From an uncultured Bacteroidales bacterium (GTDB lineage Bacteria > Bacteroidota > Bacteroidia > Bacteroidales > P3): 64,000 nt of DNA. A program made the position numbers and the translations under genes. The stretch covers positions 1 through 64,000 of the forward strand of contig ONLQ01000010.1 in the NCBI GenBank assembly GCA_900318665.1, in the 5' to 3' direction. The notes under the pieces are model-generated. The model had not been told where the DNA came from. It saw only the letters and a list, made by a program, of their open reading frames with translations, and searched no databases. Position 1 is the first letter of the stretch. Each line of letters opens with the position of its first letter. Below are positions 8,129-17,182 of this stretch, piece by piece.

Positions 8129-11056
8129 ATGGCAATCTACAAAACAGCAATCAATAAGCCCATCACTACGGCATTGGTTTTTGTGGCAATCGTCATCCTT
8201 GGTCTTTTCTCGTTGACAAGGCTGCCCATCGACCAGTTCCCTGAAATGGACCCGCCTTATGTTACGGTGATGACCACCTATGCAGGTGCCAACGCCAGCG
8301 AGATTGAGACCAACATCACCAAAATCATAGAAAACTCGCTCAACTCCACCGACGGTCTAAAAAACATTACTTCGCAATCAAGGGACAACATCTCTGTTGT
8401 AACGCTCGAATTTGAATGGGGTTCCAACATCGACGAAGCATTGAACGACATTCGTTCCTATGTCGATTTGGTCTATAACAACCTGCCCGACGGCGTTTCG
8501 CGCCCCATGATATTGAAACTCAACAGCAGCGCCATGCCTATTATGATGTATGGTTTCACTGCCGATGAGAGTTATCCCGGCCTCAACAAAATCATCGAGG
8601 ACAATATCACCAACGAGTTGAACCGAATAGACGGCATCGGTAACATCACCGTCAGCGGCGCACCCGAGCGTTATATCTACATCGACCTCGACCCCAAACA
8701 ACTCGACTCCTATGGATTGAGCCTTGAAGCCGTTGGCAACGCCATAAGTTCCAACAACCTCGACCTTGCTTCCGGCACCGTCAAGATGGGCAAAGAACAG
8801 TACCAGATGCGCGTAAAGGGCGAGTATGAGGAAAGTTACGAAATAGCCAATATCGTCGTGGCTAACATCGCTGGCAAAGAAATTTTTGTCCGCGACCTTG
8901 CCACCGTGCGCGACACCATCAAAGACTTCTCCCTCGACGAGAAAATCAACGGCAAAGACGGGGCCCGACTCATCATCACCAAGCAGACCGGCGCCAACAC
9001 CGTGGCTATCACAAAAAAGGTGCGCAAAGAAATGGAGCGCATCAAGCCCACTCTTCCTCCCGACATCGACATAACCCTCATTCGCGATGGTTCCGAGGAA
9101 ATCAACAACGCCATCAATGGTCTTGCCGAATCAATCTTCTATGCCCTGCTCTTCGTCGTCCTCGTTGTTTTCATCTTCCTTGGCGACTGGCGCAGCACCA
9201 TTATCATCGGCATCACGATTCCTATCTCGCTCGTAACCTCTTTCATCTATCTACTTCTTGCTGACAGTTCGCTCAATATCATCTCCCTTGCCTCACTCAC
9301 TGTCGCAATCGGTATGGTTGTTGACGACGCCATCGTGGTATTGGAGAACATCACCAAACACGTAGCCCGTGGCGAGAGCCCACGCGAGGCGGCAGTCTAC
9401 GCCACCAACGAGGTGTGGATTTCCGTCATCGCCACAACCCTCGTCCTTGTGGCTGTGTTTGTGCCTCTCACCATGCTGACGGGTATGGCTGGCATCATGT
9501 TCAAAGAACTCGGCTGGATTGTCACCATCGTGGTCTGCGTGTCCACAACCACCGCTATTACCCTCACCCCCATGCTCTGTTCCCAGATGCTCAAAGCAAA
9601 ACCCTTCTATGTCCACAAAGAGGACGAAGAGTTGGCTAAAGCCAAACAGGAACGCCGCAAACTGACCTTCGACAAAACCGTCGGCCGTTGGTTCTTGGCC
9701 ATAGAAGCCAAGTATGCCAACCTTCTGCGCTGGTGCCTTACCCACAAACGCATCACACTGCTCATCGCCTTTGCATTCTTCGTTCTCTCAATGCTACCAT
9801 TTGCCATGGGCAAGATTGGTATGGACTTCATGAAAGAGCAGGACAACGGCCGTTTGAGCATCACCGTCGAGTTGCAGCGTGGCACTCGTATTGAGGAGAC
9901 CCTCAAGACTGCACGTGCTTTGGAAGACGACCTTCGCCAAATCATAGGCGAGGACCTGCTGGTTATCTCCACCTCCGCAGGTTCCAACGACGATGCTGGT
10001 TTTGCCGCACTCTTCAACTCCACCACCAACAACAAAATCAGCATGACCGTTCGTACCAATAAGAAGTACGAGCGCGAGCGCACCATCTTCGAAATCTCCG
10101 AAGCCGTGCGTACCCACCTCGCCACCTATCCCGAAATTATCAACTATCAAGTCTCTACCGCTGCTGGCATGGCGGCTGGTGGCAACAGCCTTACCGTCGA
10201 GGTTTACGGCTACGATTTTGACGCCACCAACGAGTTTGCTGCAGACTTGAAACGTGGCATACAAGAGAACGTCACCGGCGCTCGCGACGTCAAGATTAGC
10301 CGCGACGAGGACCGAGCCGAACTGATGATTAAATTCGACAAAGAGAAACTCGCATACCATGGTCTCAATAGTTCCACCGTCGCTCTCTATGTCCGCAACC
10401 GCGTCAACGGTATGACGGCAGGCTATCTCAAAGAGGACGGCGAGGAATACGACATCGTAGTGCGTGTGCGTGAGGAATACCGCAACACCATCAGCGCCAT
10501 CGAAGAAATGTCGCTCATGAATTCTCGTGGCCAGAACATCAAACTGAAAGAACTCGCCACCATTTCCGAATACTGGTGCCCGCCGACCATTGAGCGCAAG
10601 AACCGTCAGCGTTACCTCACCATTGCCGTAACGCCTTACAAAGTCTCCCTCGGCGACCTCGCCAATGGCGTGCAAGATGTCTTGGCACACATGAATGTCC
10701 CGCAGGATATCCATGTGGCCCTCGCCGGTAACTATGAGGACCAGCAGGACACCTTTGCCGACATGATTTTGCTCGGCATCCTCATCCTCATGCTTGTCTA
10801 TATCGTCATGGCTTCGCAGTTCGAAAGTTTCTCCAAGCCCTTCATCATCATGATGGCTGTGCCTTTCGCACTGTCTGGCACCGTCTTGGCACTTCTCATC
10901 ACAGGCCAGAACCTCGATATGGTAGGTTCGCTCGGCGTCATCTTGCTCATTGGTATCGTGGTCAAAAACGGTATTGTGCTTGTTGACTATATCAACCTCA
11001 TGCGCGAACGCGGCGTAGAACTCTACGAGGCCATTGCCATACCATCCTCGGTATGA
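8129..11056 (+). CDS. RND (HAE-1) efflux permease, frameshifted before the last membrane helix
   Basis: A proton-driven inner membrane pump of the AcrB/MexB type; this frame encodes 975 residues against about 1030-1050 for the family. Expected features are present: the N-terminal helix, IDQFPEMDPPYVTV, the proton-relay aspartates D399-D400 in GMVVDDAIVVLENI, two large porter domains and helix 11 (LLIGIVVKNGIVLVDYINLM). The frame then ends abruptly after LYEAIA with a stop at 11054-11056. The remaining family sequence is found in another frame from 11053. About 15 residues that normally lie between (the conserved SGRSRLRPVLMTTLT type block) are absent. As written, the protein lacks helix 12 and would probably not work. 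Confidence 0.9.
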   Translation: MAIYKTAINKPITTALVFVAIVILGLFSLTRLPIDQFPEMDPPYVTVMTTYAGANASEIETNITKIIENSLNSTDGLKNITSQSRDNISVVTLEFEWGSNIDEALNDIRSYVDLVYNNLPDGVSRPMILKLNSSAMPIMMYGFTADESYPGLNKIIEDNITNELNRIDGIGNITVSGAPERYIYIDLDPKQLDSYGLSLEAVGNAISSNNLDLASGTVKMGKEQYQMRVKGEYEESYEIANIVVANIAGKEIFVRDLATVRDTIKDFSLDEKINGKDGARLIITKQTGANTVAITKKVRKEMERIKPTLPPDIDITLIRDGSEEINNAINGLAESIFYALLFVVLVVFIFLGDWRSTIIIGITIPISLVTSFIYLLLADSSLNIISLASLTVAIGMVVDDAIVVLENITKHVARGESPREAAVYATNEVWISVIATTLVLVAVFVPLTMLTGMAGIMFKELGWIVTIVVCVSTTTAITLTPMLCSQMLKAKPFYVHKEDEELAKAKQERRKLTFDKTVGRWFLAIEAKYANLLRWCLTHKRITLLIAFAFFVLSMLPFAMGKIGMDFMKEQDNGRLSITVELQRGTRIEETLKTARALEDDLRQIIGEDLLVISTSAGSNDDAGFAALFNSTTNNKISMTVRTNKKYERERTIFEISEAVRTHLATYPEIINYQVSTAAGMAAGGNSLTVEVYGYDFDATNEFAADLKRGIQENVTGARDVKISRDEDRAELMIKFDKEKLAYHGLNSSTVALYVRNRVNGMTAGYLKEDGEEYDIVVRVREEYRNTISAIEEMSLMNSRGQNIKLKELATISEYWCPPTIERKNRQRYLTIAVTPYKVSLGDLANGVQDVLAHMNVPQDIHVALAGNYEDQQDTFADMILLGILILMLVYIVMASQFESFSKPFIIMMAVPFALSGTVLALLITGQNLDMVGSLGVILLIGIVVKNGIVLVDYINLMRERGVELYEAIAIPSSV

Positions 11057-11307
11057 TTCCTATGGCATTAAGCACCAGCGAGGGCTCCGAACTATGGGTA
11101 ACCATGGGTATCGTCGTCATTGGCGGCCTCCTTGTTTCCACACTGGTAACGCTCATCGTAGTCCCTGTCCTCTATGGCATCATGGAACGCCGTAGCGCCA
11201 TCAGCAAACAAGAGAAAATCCGCAAGAATTTCGTGTTCATGCAGATTAACCTCGACGAAGACAATACTGCATCGTCACAATCCGATGAATGCACGACAGA
11301 AAACTAA
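11053..11307 (+). pseudogene. RND permease, detached C-terminal fragment (helix 12)
   Basis: These 84 codons continue the permease after the frame break: MIPMALSTSEGSELW, then helix 12 (VVIGGLLVSTLVTLIVVPVL) and a short cytoplasmic tail. The family residues ILG just before the ATG are readable upstream in this frame (from about 11041). Translation from the ATG at 11053, which overlaps the upstream stop, is conceivable through reinitiation. The missing block of about 15 residues argues for a deletion of roughly 46 nt rather than programmed frameshifting. An assembly error is the main alternative. Confidence 0.75.
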
Positions 11308-11339
11308 CGAGAGGAGAAACACCTTAAAACACAGAAATC

Positions 11340-11633
11340 ATGAAAAGCGTATTTATAGCATATAACCAAGCCAACACCGAACGAGTAGAATATATGCTCG
11401 ACGAACTTGGCATACGAGGCTTCACCTATTGGGAAGACGTGCAAGGCCGCGGCCACATCGACGGCGACCCGCATCGTGGCACCCACACATGGCCCGAAAT
11501 GAACAGCGCCACAATGGTGATTGTTGATGATGATAAAGTAGAGCCACTACTAACCAGCATCCGCAAACTCGACAAGCGCAATCCCGAAGTAGGTGTCCGC
11601 GCCTTCGTATGGAACATCGAACAAATGGTCTAA
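11340..11633 (+). CDS. PII-like small protein linked to RND efflux operon
   Basis: A 97-residue protein with a predicted beta-alpha-beta-beta-alpha-beta order, as in the PII/GlnB-like superfamily: strand VFIAYN, helix TERVEYMLDELG, strand GFTYWEDVQGRG, a loop with GTHTWPEMN, strand SATMVIVDDDKV, helix EPLLTSIRKLDKRN and a last strand VRAFVWNIE. I recognise this as the type often encoded beside RND transporters in Bacteroidetes. It lies 32 nt after the permease and before a strong terminator, so it is probably the last gene of the efflux operon. PII proteins sense small molecules and bind partner proteins, so a role in controlling the pump is a reasonable inference but is not shown. The usual GlnB uridylylation tyrosine loop is not recognisable. 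Confidence 0.7.
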   Translation: MKSVFIAYNQANTERVEYMLDELGIRGFTYWEDVQGRGHIDGDPHRGTHTWPEMNSATMVIVDDDKVEPLLTSIRKLDKRNPEVGVRAFVWNIEQMV

Positions 11634-11655
11634 CCAATACAAAAGTTCAAAAACA

Positions 11656-11686
11656 AAAAGTGTCCCCATAAAGGACACTTTTTTAT
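11656..11686 (+). terminator. Terminator of the efflux operon
   Basis: AAGTGTCC and GGACACTT form an 8-bp perfect stem around CCATAAA, followed by a run of T (about 6 nt), 25 nt after the PII-like stop. Confidence 0.9.
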
Positions 11687-11789
11687 TCTATCTGAAAAGA
11701 CAAACTTTTTGGGGATTTCTTCCTATAACAATATGTCTTTTACAGAAACGTTTTGCAAAAATATATCCTTCCAAACAACACATATATAT

Positions 11790-11833
11790 GAAAAAGGAGC
11801 GGGCATCCTGCATAGGACGCCCGCTCCTTTTTG
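11790..11833. terminator. Bidirectional terminator between convergent units
   Basis: AAAAAGGAGCGGGC and GCCCGCTCCTTTTT form a 14-bp perfect stem with a 14-nt loop. A/T runs on both sides let it end transcription of the lipoprotein gene on the minus strand and catch read-through from the efflux operon. Confidence 0.88.
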
Positions 11834-11851
11834 TTTTATTCTAACAGAATA

Positions 11852-12361
11852 CTATCTTGCGTAGAACTCGTTGTAGTCGCGGTCATTTATTGAAGAGGCC
11901 GAGCAGGGGACTACCGTGGTGCCGCTGGTGCCGTTCTTAATCATATCCATATCGGCAGCCGTGGCGGTGCGGAAGTTAGCATAGGTGGCAGGATAGCCGG
12001 TGATGCTGACTGTAACATTTTTGAAGTCCTCGGAGGTGGCAATGGAATAGTTGGGAGCCACAATAAGGTCGGCATCATATTTCTCAGCAGCCTTGTTGAG
12101 GGTGAGTTTTATCATATACTGCACCTTGGGCGAGGCACTAAATTCGGAAATATCCTTGAGCGAAAGATTGTTCTTGTAGGTCATCTGGAACGAAATCTTG
12201 GTAGGAGCGACCTGCAACTCTGCCACTGTGGGCAACGTGTAGGCCGACGAAGCCACCGTAAGCAGATGGGTGTTGTTGTCGGTGAGATTGTAGGTTGTGT
12301 CGCATGAGGCAAACATCAGTGCAACAACGGCACAGGCGAGAACGAGAATACTTTTTTTCAT
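11852..12361 (-). CDS. Putative lipoprotein of unknown function
   Basis: A 169-residue protein with a type II signal peptide (lipobox FASC, Cys20), so it should be lipid-anchored in the outer or inner membrane. I do not recognise a family. The rest has alternating strands (for example ISFQMTYKNNLSLKDI and YMIKLTLNKAAEKYDADLIVAPNY). The last pattern, AADLIVAPNY-like, resembles small Bacteroidetes lipoproteins in which a stretch ending in DADLIV(A/S)P precedes a turn. It has its own promoter (12435-12442) and terminator, so it is monocistronic. Confidence 0.85.
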   Translation of the reverse strand: MKKSILVLACAVVALMFASCDTTYNLTDNNTHLLTVASSAYTLPTVAELQVAPTKISFQMTYKNNLSLKDISEFSASPKVQYMIKLTLNKAAEKYDADLIVAPNYSIATSEDFKNVTVSITGYPATYANFRTATAADMDMIKNGTSGTTVVPCSASSINDRDYNEFYAR

Positions 12362-12434
12362 AGGTGTTTTCTTATTTCATTTTGCGCCCCAGATGGGACA
12401 CTGTTAATAAATTGTTGATAACTCAAATATTTTG

Positions 12435-12466
12435 CAAAAGTATGATTATTTTCCATATAAGGCAAA
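12435..12466 (-). promoter_or_regulatory. Promoter for the lipoprotein gene at 11852-12361
   Basis: On the minus strand a TACTTTTG -7 element (12435-12442) and a TTTG -33 element (12463-12466) are separated by 20 nt, matching the Bacteroidetes sigma consensus. It interleaves with the divergent promoter at 12474. Confidence 0.75.
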
Positions 12467-12473
12467 TTTTATT

Positions 12474-12481
12474 TAATTTTG
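12474..12481 (+). promoter_or_regulatory. -7 element (TAATTTTG) for the S9 peptidase gene
   Basis: TAATTTTG lies 28 nt before the ATG at 12510. No clean -33 TTTG is seen; a TTTT run is near the expected place. Confidence 0.6.
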
Positions 12482-12509
12482 CATCAAATTTTTAACATAA
12501 AGTATCAAT

Positions 12510-14600
12510 ATGAAGCGATTTTATATTACACTTTTAGCGTTGGCGAGCCTTGTGGCGGCAGGCTGCAACAAGACCGAACAACAATCGACAGACGTGATAG
12601 GCAAGCCTTCCGTTGTGGTTGAAAATGGCCGTTTTACGCCAGACATCATGTGGGCGTTGGGCAAGAAGGGCGAACACGCCGTATCGCCTAATGGCGAGCA
12701 AATGGCCTATACCGTGACCTACTACGATATGGCTGCCAACAAAGGCAATGCCGAAATATATATTATGAGCACCGAGGGCGGCGAGGCAACGCAACTGACA
12801 ACCACGAATGTCAGCGAATACAACCTGCAGTGGCTTTCGGACGAAGAACTGGCCTTTGTCCAAGGCGGCAAGATTGTGAAGATGAACATATCGACAAAAG
12901 CCGTGCAAGAGTTGAGCGACGAGATTGAAGGTCTTGAAGGTTTCAAGATGTCGCCCGACGGCAACGCCATAGTCTTCATCAAGGCTCTTCCCGTCAACCG
13001 TCCCGACAATTTGCAGAAACTTTATGAGGGTCTTGACAAGACCACGGGTCGCATAAACGAGGACCTGATGTATCGCCACTGGGACGGCTGGGTTGACGAC
13101 ATTCCGCATATATTCTACGCCACGATGGACAACGGCCGCGTGAACACCGCCGAGGCCAAGGACCTGCTGGACGGCGAGCCTTACGAGTGCCCTATGCGTC
13201 CTATGGGTGGCACCGAGCAGTTCACCTTTAGCCCCGACGGCAAGCAGATTGCCTACACCTGTCGCAAAAAGAGCGGCAAAGACTATGCCCTCTCCACAAA
13301 CAGCGACATCTACCTATATAATATTGCCGACGGCACCACACGCAACCTCTCCACCGACATTATGGGCTATGACATCAACCCCGTGTTCAACCACGTTGGA
13401 ACTATGATAGCATGGGAGAGCATGGCACGCGACGGCTACGAGAGCGACAAAAGCCGACTGATGGTCATGGACCTTGCCACTGGCGAGCGCACCGACCTGA
13501 CCGAGAAATTCGACTACGGCGTGTATGGTATCGTCTGGAGCGACGACGACAGCGAACTGCTGGCAACGGTGCTATATCGTGGCATGCAGGAGATTTTTGC
13601 CTTCGGTCGCGAGAACGGCATCATACGCCAAATCACACACGGCTATCACGACATCAACTTCTTCACCACCTGCGGCAAACGTATCTATGCCCATCAGGTA
13701 TCTATACAATATCCTGCCGAGGTCTATTGCTACAACAGCAACGACACCATGTCGGTTGGCACAAAACTGACAAAAATCAACGACGACGTTCTTTCGCAGG
13801 TGCGCATGGGCAAGGTCGAAGAACATTGGATTAAGACCCACGACGGCAAAGACATGCTGACATGGCTCATCTATCCCTACGACTACGACAGCACCAAAGT
13901 CTATCCTGCACTACTCTTCTGCGAGGGTGGTCCGCAGAGCATGGTAAGTCAGTTCTGGAGCACCCGCTGGAATTTCGAGGTCATGAGCGGCGCAGGCTAT
14001 TTCATCATAGCCCCCAACCGTCGCGGCTGCCCCGGCTTCGGCACAGCATGGTGCGAGGAAATCAGCGGCGACTACGGCGGACTTTGCATGCAAGACTATA
14101 TGACTGCCACCGACCATTTCGCCACAATGCAGCAGATTGACGCCAACCGCATAGGTGCCTGTGGCGCATCCTTCGGAGGATTCAGCATCTATTGGCTTGC
14201 CGGACACAACGACAACCACCGTTTCAAAGCATTCCTGGCCCACAACGGAATGTTCAATTTCGAACAGCAGTACCTCGAAACTGAGGAGTCGTGGTTTACC
14301 AACTGGGACCTCGGCGGCCCCTACTGGGACAAGAGCAACGCAAAAGCACAGCGTTCCTATTCTTTCTCGCCCCACCGCTATGTTGACCACTGGAACACAC
14401 CTCTCTGCGTGGTCCACAGCGAATTTGACTTCCGTATCGTTGCCTCGCAAGGCATGGCAGCCTACAACGCAGCCAAACTTCGTGGCCTTGAGGCTCGCTA
14501 CCTCTACTTCCCCGACGAGTGCCACTGGGTGCTGCGCCCGCAGAACAGCCTGCTCTGGCACCGCAACTTCATCGACTGGTTCGATAAGTATTTGAAGTAA
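12510..14600 (+). CDS. S9 family dipeptidyl-peptidase, DPP5-like lipoprotein
   Basis: A prolyl-oligopeptidase-family serine peptidase of 696 residues that should release dipeptides from the N-terminus of peptides in the periplasm or at the outer membrane. A lipobox (LVAAGC, Cys19) predicts lipid anchoring. An N-terminal beta-propeller (WD40-like repeats such as FKMSPDGNAIVFIK and FTFSPDGKQIAYTCRKK) precedes the hydrolase domain. The triad is Ser554 in GASFGG, Asp640 in HSEFDFRI and His672 in DECHWV. Spacing between them (86 and 32 residues) is nearly that of Porphyromonas gingivalis DPP5 as I recall it. Peptide scavenging fits an amino-acid-using member of the Bacteroidales. Exact specificity is inferred from similarity only. 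Confidence 0.9.
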   Translation: MKRFYITLLALASLVAAGCNKTEQQSTDVIGKPSVVVENGRFTPDIMWALGKKGEHAVSPNGEQMAYTVTYYDMAANKGNAEIYIMSTEGGEATQLTTTNVSEYNLQWLSDEELAFVQGGKIVKMNISTKAVQELSDEIEGLEGFKMSPDGNAIVFIKALPVNRPDNLQKLYEGLDKTTGRINEDLMYRHWDGWVDDIPHIFYATMDNGRVNTAEAKDLLDGEPYECPMRPMGGTEQFTFSPDGKQIAYTCRKKSGKDYALSTNSDIYLYNIADGTTRNLSTDIMGYDINPVFNHVGTMIAWESMARDGYESDKSRLMVMDLATGERTDLTEKFDYGVYGIVWSDDDSELLATVLYRGMQEIFAFGRENGIIRQITHGYHDINFFTTCGKRIYAHQVSIQYPAEVYCYNSNDTMSVGTKLTKINDDVLSQVRMGKVEEHWIKTHDGKDMLTWLIYPYDYDSTKVYPALLFCEGGPQSMVSQFWSTRWNFEVMSGAGYFIIAPNRRGCPGFGTAWCEEISGDYGGLCMQDYMTATDHFATMQQIDANRIGACGASFGGFSIYWLAGHNDNHRFKAFLAHNGMFNFEQQYLETEESWFTNWDLGGPYWDKSNAKAQRSYSFSPHRYVDHWNTPLCVVHSEFDFRIVASQGMAAYNAAKLRGLEARYLYFPDECHWVLRPQNSLLWHRNFIDWFDKYLK

Positions 14601-14644
14601 TTGGTTATCAGTAATCAGAAAACTGTAATCTGATATCGGCATAA

Positions 14645-14688
14645 AAGAAGGGCGCTGCATTGAAATGCAACGCCCTTCTTTGTTTTTT
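14645..14688. terminator. Terminator between S9 peptidase and the convergent sialidase-fold gene
   Basis: AAGAAGGGCG and CGCCCTTCTT form a 10-bp stem, extended by TGCAT/ATGCA after one mismatch; a T-rich tail follows on the plus strand and A/T sequence on the other side. Confidence 0.85.
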
Positions 14689-14701
14689 AACCGCTATGCA
14701 A

Positions 14702-15742
14702 TCAATAGAAATAGCGGGAGGTGATTGTTCCGTTGAATAGCGACATGGGAACTTTGGCAAGATAAACCGAAGCCTTGGGTCCCTCGTGCTTCGAATAGTA
14801 AGCCACCCACAGTTCGTTGCCTTCGACTATCATGCCGGTGTAACTGTTGTCATCGCCGCCTGAAGGCAGAATTGCTATTTCTTCGACCTTTCCTTTCATA
14901 TTGCCTTTGAAAAGCATTGTTTTTTCGGTAGAATAGAGCGAGCGAGAAGCGACAATCATCGTCGTGTCGGAGGTAATCATAAAGTCGGGGCCGCCAAGAG
15001 GCACATCCATGTCGTTCCAAGACCACTGCGTGTAGGGGGCATTGCTCATACCCCATGCGCCATTGCGGCTGTCGCCATCGCGACGCACCATCATTGCCAT
15101 AGTGCCATCGGGCAGGAAGCGCACCGTAGCCTCGCCCGGACGGCCAGGCATATCAAGACGGCACACAAGGTCGTAGTTGACGCCGTCGGTGGTCTTAACC
15201 AGCATAAAGCCGCTGCCATACACCACGCCGTAGCCGACACCCTCGTGCCACGTCACACGCCATATCCATTCATTTTCTTTGCTCAGTCCGTCGGCGAAGC
15301 GAACAGGCTGCAAATCCGAGAAATGCTCGCCGTCCTTGCTGAAGCAAACCTGCGGGTACATATTGGCAAGTTTCAAATTCTTATACACCGAGCCACCCAT
15401 CAGCAGCATCAGCCTGCCGTCGGGAGTTATGGAGAGTTTGGGGTCGCGAAGGTCGTAGCCCTCTTTCTCTATCAAGGCAACGGAACGCCAGTTCTCGCCA
15501 TCGTCAGAGACAAGCACACGCGATTTGCCACAACGGTTTTCGGCCTTCAAAATCTGATGGGTGTCCGACTCGCGGAAAGAGACATAGTATTTGCCCTTAA
15601 ACTTAATCATAGAGGCAAACGAGCAATACTCGCCATTGCTCCAAATACGGCTGACCTTAATGTTGATGTCCTGGCGCGGCTGAGCCATAAGAGGCATGCA
15701 AGCCATGACGGCAACCACGATAAACAAAAAAACTCTTTTCAT
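14702..15742 (-). CDS. Exported sialidase-fold (BNR/Asp-box) protein
   Basis: A 346-residue protein with a Sec signal peptide (likely cut after LMA, residue 20). The body has three blocks of the form [ST]xDGxx[WFY] (SDDGENW, SKDGEHF, TTDGVNY), as in the six-bladed propeller of sialidases and related glycosidases. An arginine-rich YYVSFRESDTH block near residue 52 could supply an arginine of the sialidase triad, and a further propeller block is FLPDGTMAMMVRRDGDS. It may be an exo-alpha-sialidase or another propeller glycosidase. I cannot identify the full set of sialidase catalytic residues, so the activity is not certain. It lies 71 nt downstream of the aminotransferase gene, on the same strand. 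Confidence 0.75.
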   Translation of the reverse strand: MKRVFLFIVVAVMACMPLMAQPRQDINIKVSRIWSNGEYCSFASMIKFKGKYYVSFRESDTHQILKAENRCGKSRVLVSDDGENWRSVALIEKEGYDLRDPKLSITPDGRLMLLMGGSVYKNLKLANMYPQVCFSKDGEHFSDLQPVRFADGLSKENEWIWRVTWHEGVGYGVVYGSGFMLVKTTDGVNYDLVCRLDMPGRPGEATVRFLPDGTMAMMVRRDGDSRNGAWGMSNAPYTQWSWNDMDVPLGGPDFMITSDTTMIVASRSLYSTEKTMLFKGNMKGKVEEIAILPSGGDDNSYTGMIVEGNELWVAYYSKHEGPKASVYLAKVPMSLFNGTITSRYFY

Positions 15743-15813
15743 AGATAAAATGGAATATGATTAATAAAAAAGGCAGACGCAAAAGCACCTGCCTGTAAGG
15801 TTCAAAATATTGA

Positions 15814-17130
15814 TTATTTGTTGATAGGATGGTCTTTACGGAACAGTCTGAGGCGATATTCGAGGTCGTCGAACTGGTCACGCCACACCTGGCTCACGCA
15901 GGCTCTCACGCCCTGGCGCGTGCTGCCCGTAGTGTCGAGCGCAATAGCGCTGATGCCGTAGTGCAACATTTCGTTGATGAGGTCGGTACCCGTAAAGCCC
16001 GGATAACTGAACGAGAAATAGAAACCATCGCCAATATCCTCGCCCATATCCTTGTCATAGACAATATAGAAACCGTTGTCAAGGAGCATCTTTTTCATGA
16101 TATGTGCCTTTTCGACATATTCTTCATTGTCCTTCACGAAGTTATAGGTGCCATCGTTGGCTCCTTTGAGCATTGCTGCCATTGCGTACTGTACCGAGTG
16201 GGCTGCACCCGAACTCAAACAATATAGCGTGCCGAAAATAAGCGCGCGGCCAAGTTGAGTCTGGCTGTAGTAACGAGCCAAGTCGGGGCATTCCATATTG
16301 AAGAGTTTAGGACTTACAACCATCAAGGCAATACGCTCGCCAGCATAACTAAAAGCCTTCGAGCCGCTTATCAAAATCACATAGCGGTCGGTGTATTTTG
16401 CCACAGTGGGCTGGAACGGCGGCTGACCCGGTACAGAATAGTTCTTACGCGTATCCATGAGGAAATAGGCATCGTCTTCTATAATAATGGCCTCATATTT
16501 ATTAGCCATTTCGCCTATAATCTTCAATTCGATATCGGTGAAGCAGAACCAAGCGGGGTTGTTGGGACTGGAATAGATAATACAAGCCACATCGCCATTT
16601 TTCAACTCCTCTTCCAGTTTGTCGCGCAGTTTCTCGCCACGATAGTCATAGACATCGAATGTCTGATAATCAATGCCGAGAATATGACACTGCTGTTTCT
16701 GCACCGGAAATCCTGGGTCGATGAAAAGGACCTTGGTCTTTGTGCGGTCATAGCGCGTCAACGTCAGGAACGAGCAGAATCCAGCCTGCATAGAACCCAC
16801 CGTAGGCACACAGCATTCAGGCGTCACATCGACATCGAGAAAGTTCTTTATAAACCGAGCACCTTCTTTCTTGAAATCGGCTGTTCCGTATATTTCCGGA
16901 TAAATTGCAGCCACGCCTTTTTTCAAAGCCTCAATCTGCGCCTCTACGCCAACACGGGCAGGAGGTAGGCCAGGAATACCCATCTCCATCTTAACAAAAC
17001 GGATACCCGTCTCTTGCTCCACGTCACCCACCATTTTGCGCATTTCGCGAATGGAGGCCTTGCCGGGGTTTGCGATTCTATTTTCTTTGGCGATGCGATC
17101 AATCACATCTTTTGATATAGGTAATTGCAT
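15814..17130 (-). CDS. Pyridoxal-phosphate-dependent aminotransferase (class I/II)
   Basis: A 438-residue fold-type I PLP enzyme, predicted cytoplasmic. The PLP-binding lysine is in the block ISGSKAFSYAGER, with the expected upstream NNPAWFCFTD (asparagine contacting PLP) and IIIEDDAYF (aspartate contacting the pyridine nitrogen). The arginine that binds the substrate carboxylate is likely in TGSTRQGVRACVSQ near residue 405. It belongs to the broad aspartate/alanine aminotransferase group; the substrate cannot be assigned. No clear -7 element is visible before the start. Confidence 0.9.
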   Translation of the reverse strand: MQLPISKDVIDRIAKENRIANPGKASIREMRKMVGDVEQETGIRFVKMEMGIPGLPPARVGVEAQIEALKKGVAAIYPEIYGTADFKKEGARFIKNFLDVDVTPECCVPTVGSMQAGFCSFLTLTRYDRTKTKVLFIDPGFPVQKQQCHILGIDYQTFDVYDYRGEKLRDKLEEELKNGDVACIIYSSPNNPAWFCFTDIELKIIGEMANKYEAIIIEDDAYFLMDTRKNYSVPGQPPFQPTVAKYTDRYVILISGSKAFSYAGERIALMVVSPKLFNMECPDLARYYSQTQLGRALIFGTLYCLSSGAAHSVQYAMAAMLKGANDGTYNFVKDNEEYVEKAHIMKKMLLDNGFYIVYDKDMGEDIGDGFYFSFSYPGFTGTDLINEMLHYGISAIALDTTGSTRQGVRACVSQVWRDQFDDLEYRLRLFRKDHPINK

Positions 17131-17182
17131 GATAAGTTTTTATGAGTAAAGTTATACTGTTTCTAAAACAAGTATGAATTAA

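Noticed and set aside
11041..11060. Programmed frameshift in the RND permease
   Set aside because: No slippery heptamer is seen, and about 15 conserved residues are missing between the two frames; a slip would not remove them.
11593..11844. Short plus-strand frame after the PII-like gene
   Set aside because: It is made of two terminator hairpins and AT-rich spacer and has no protein-like sequence.
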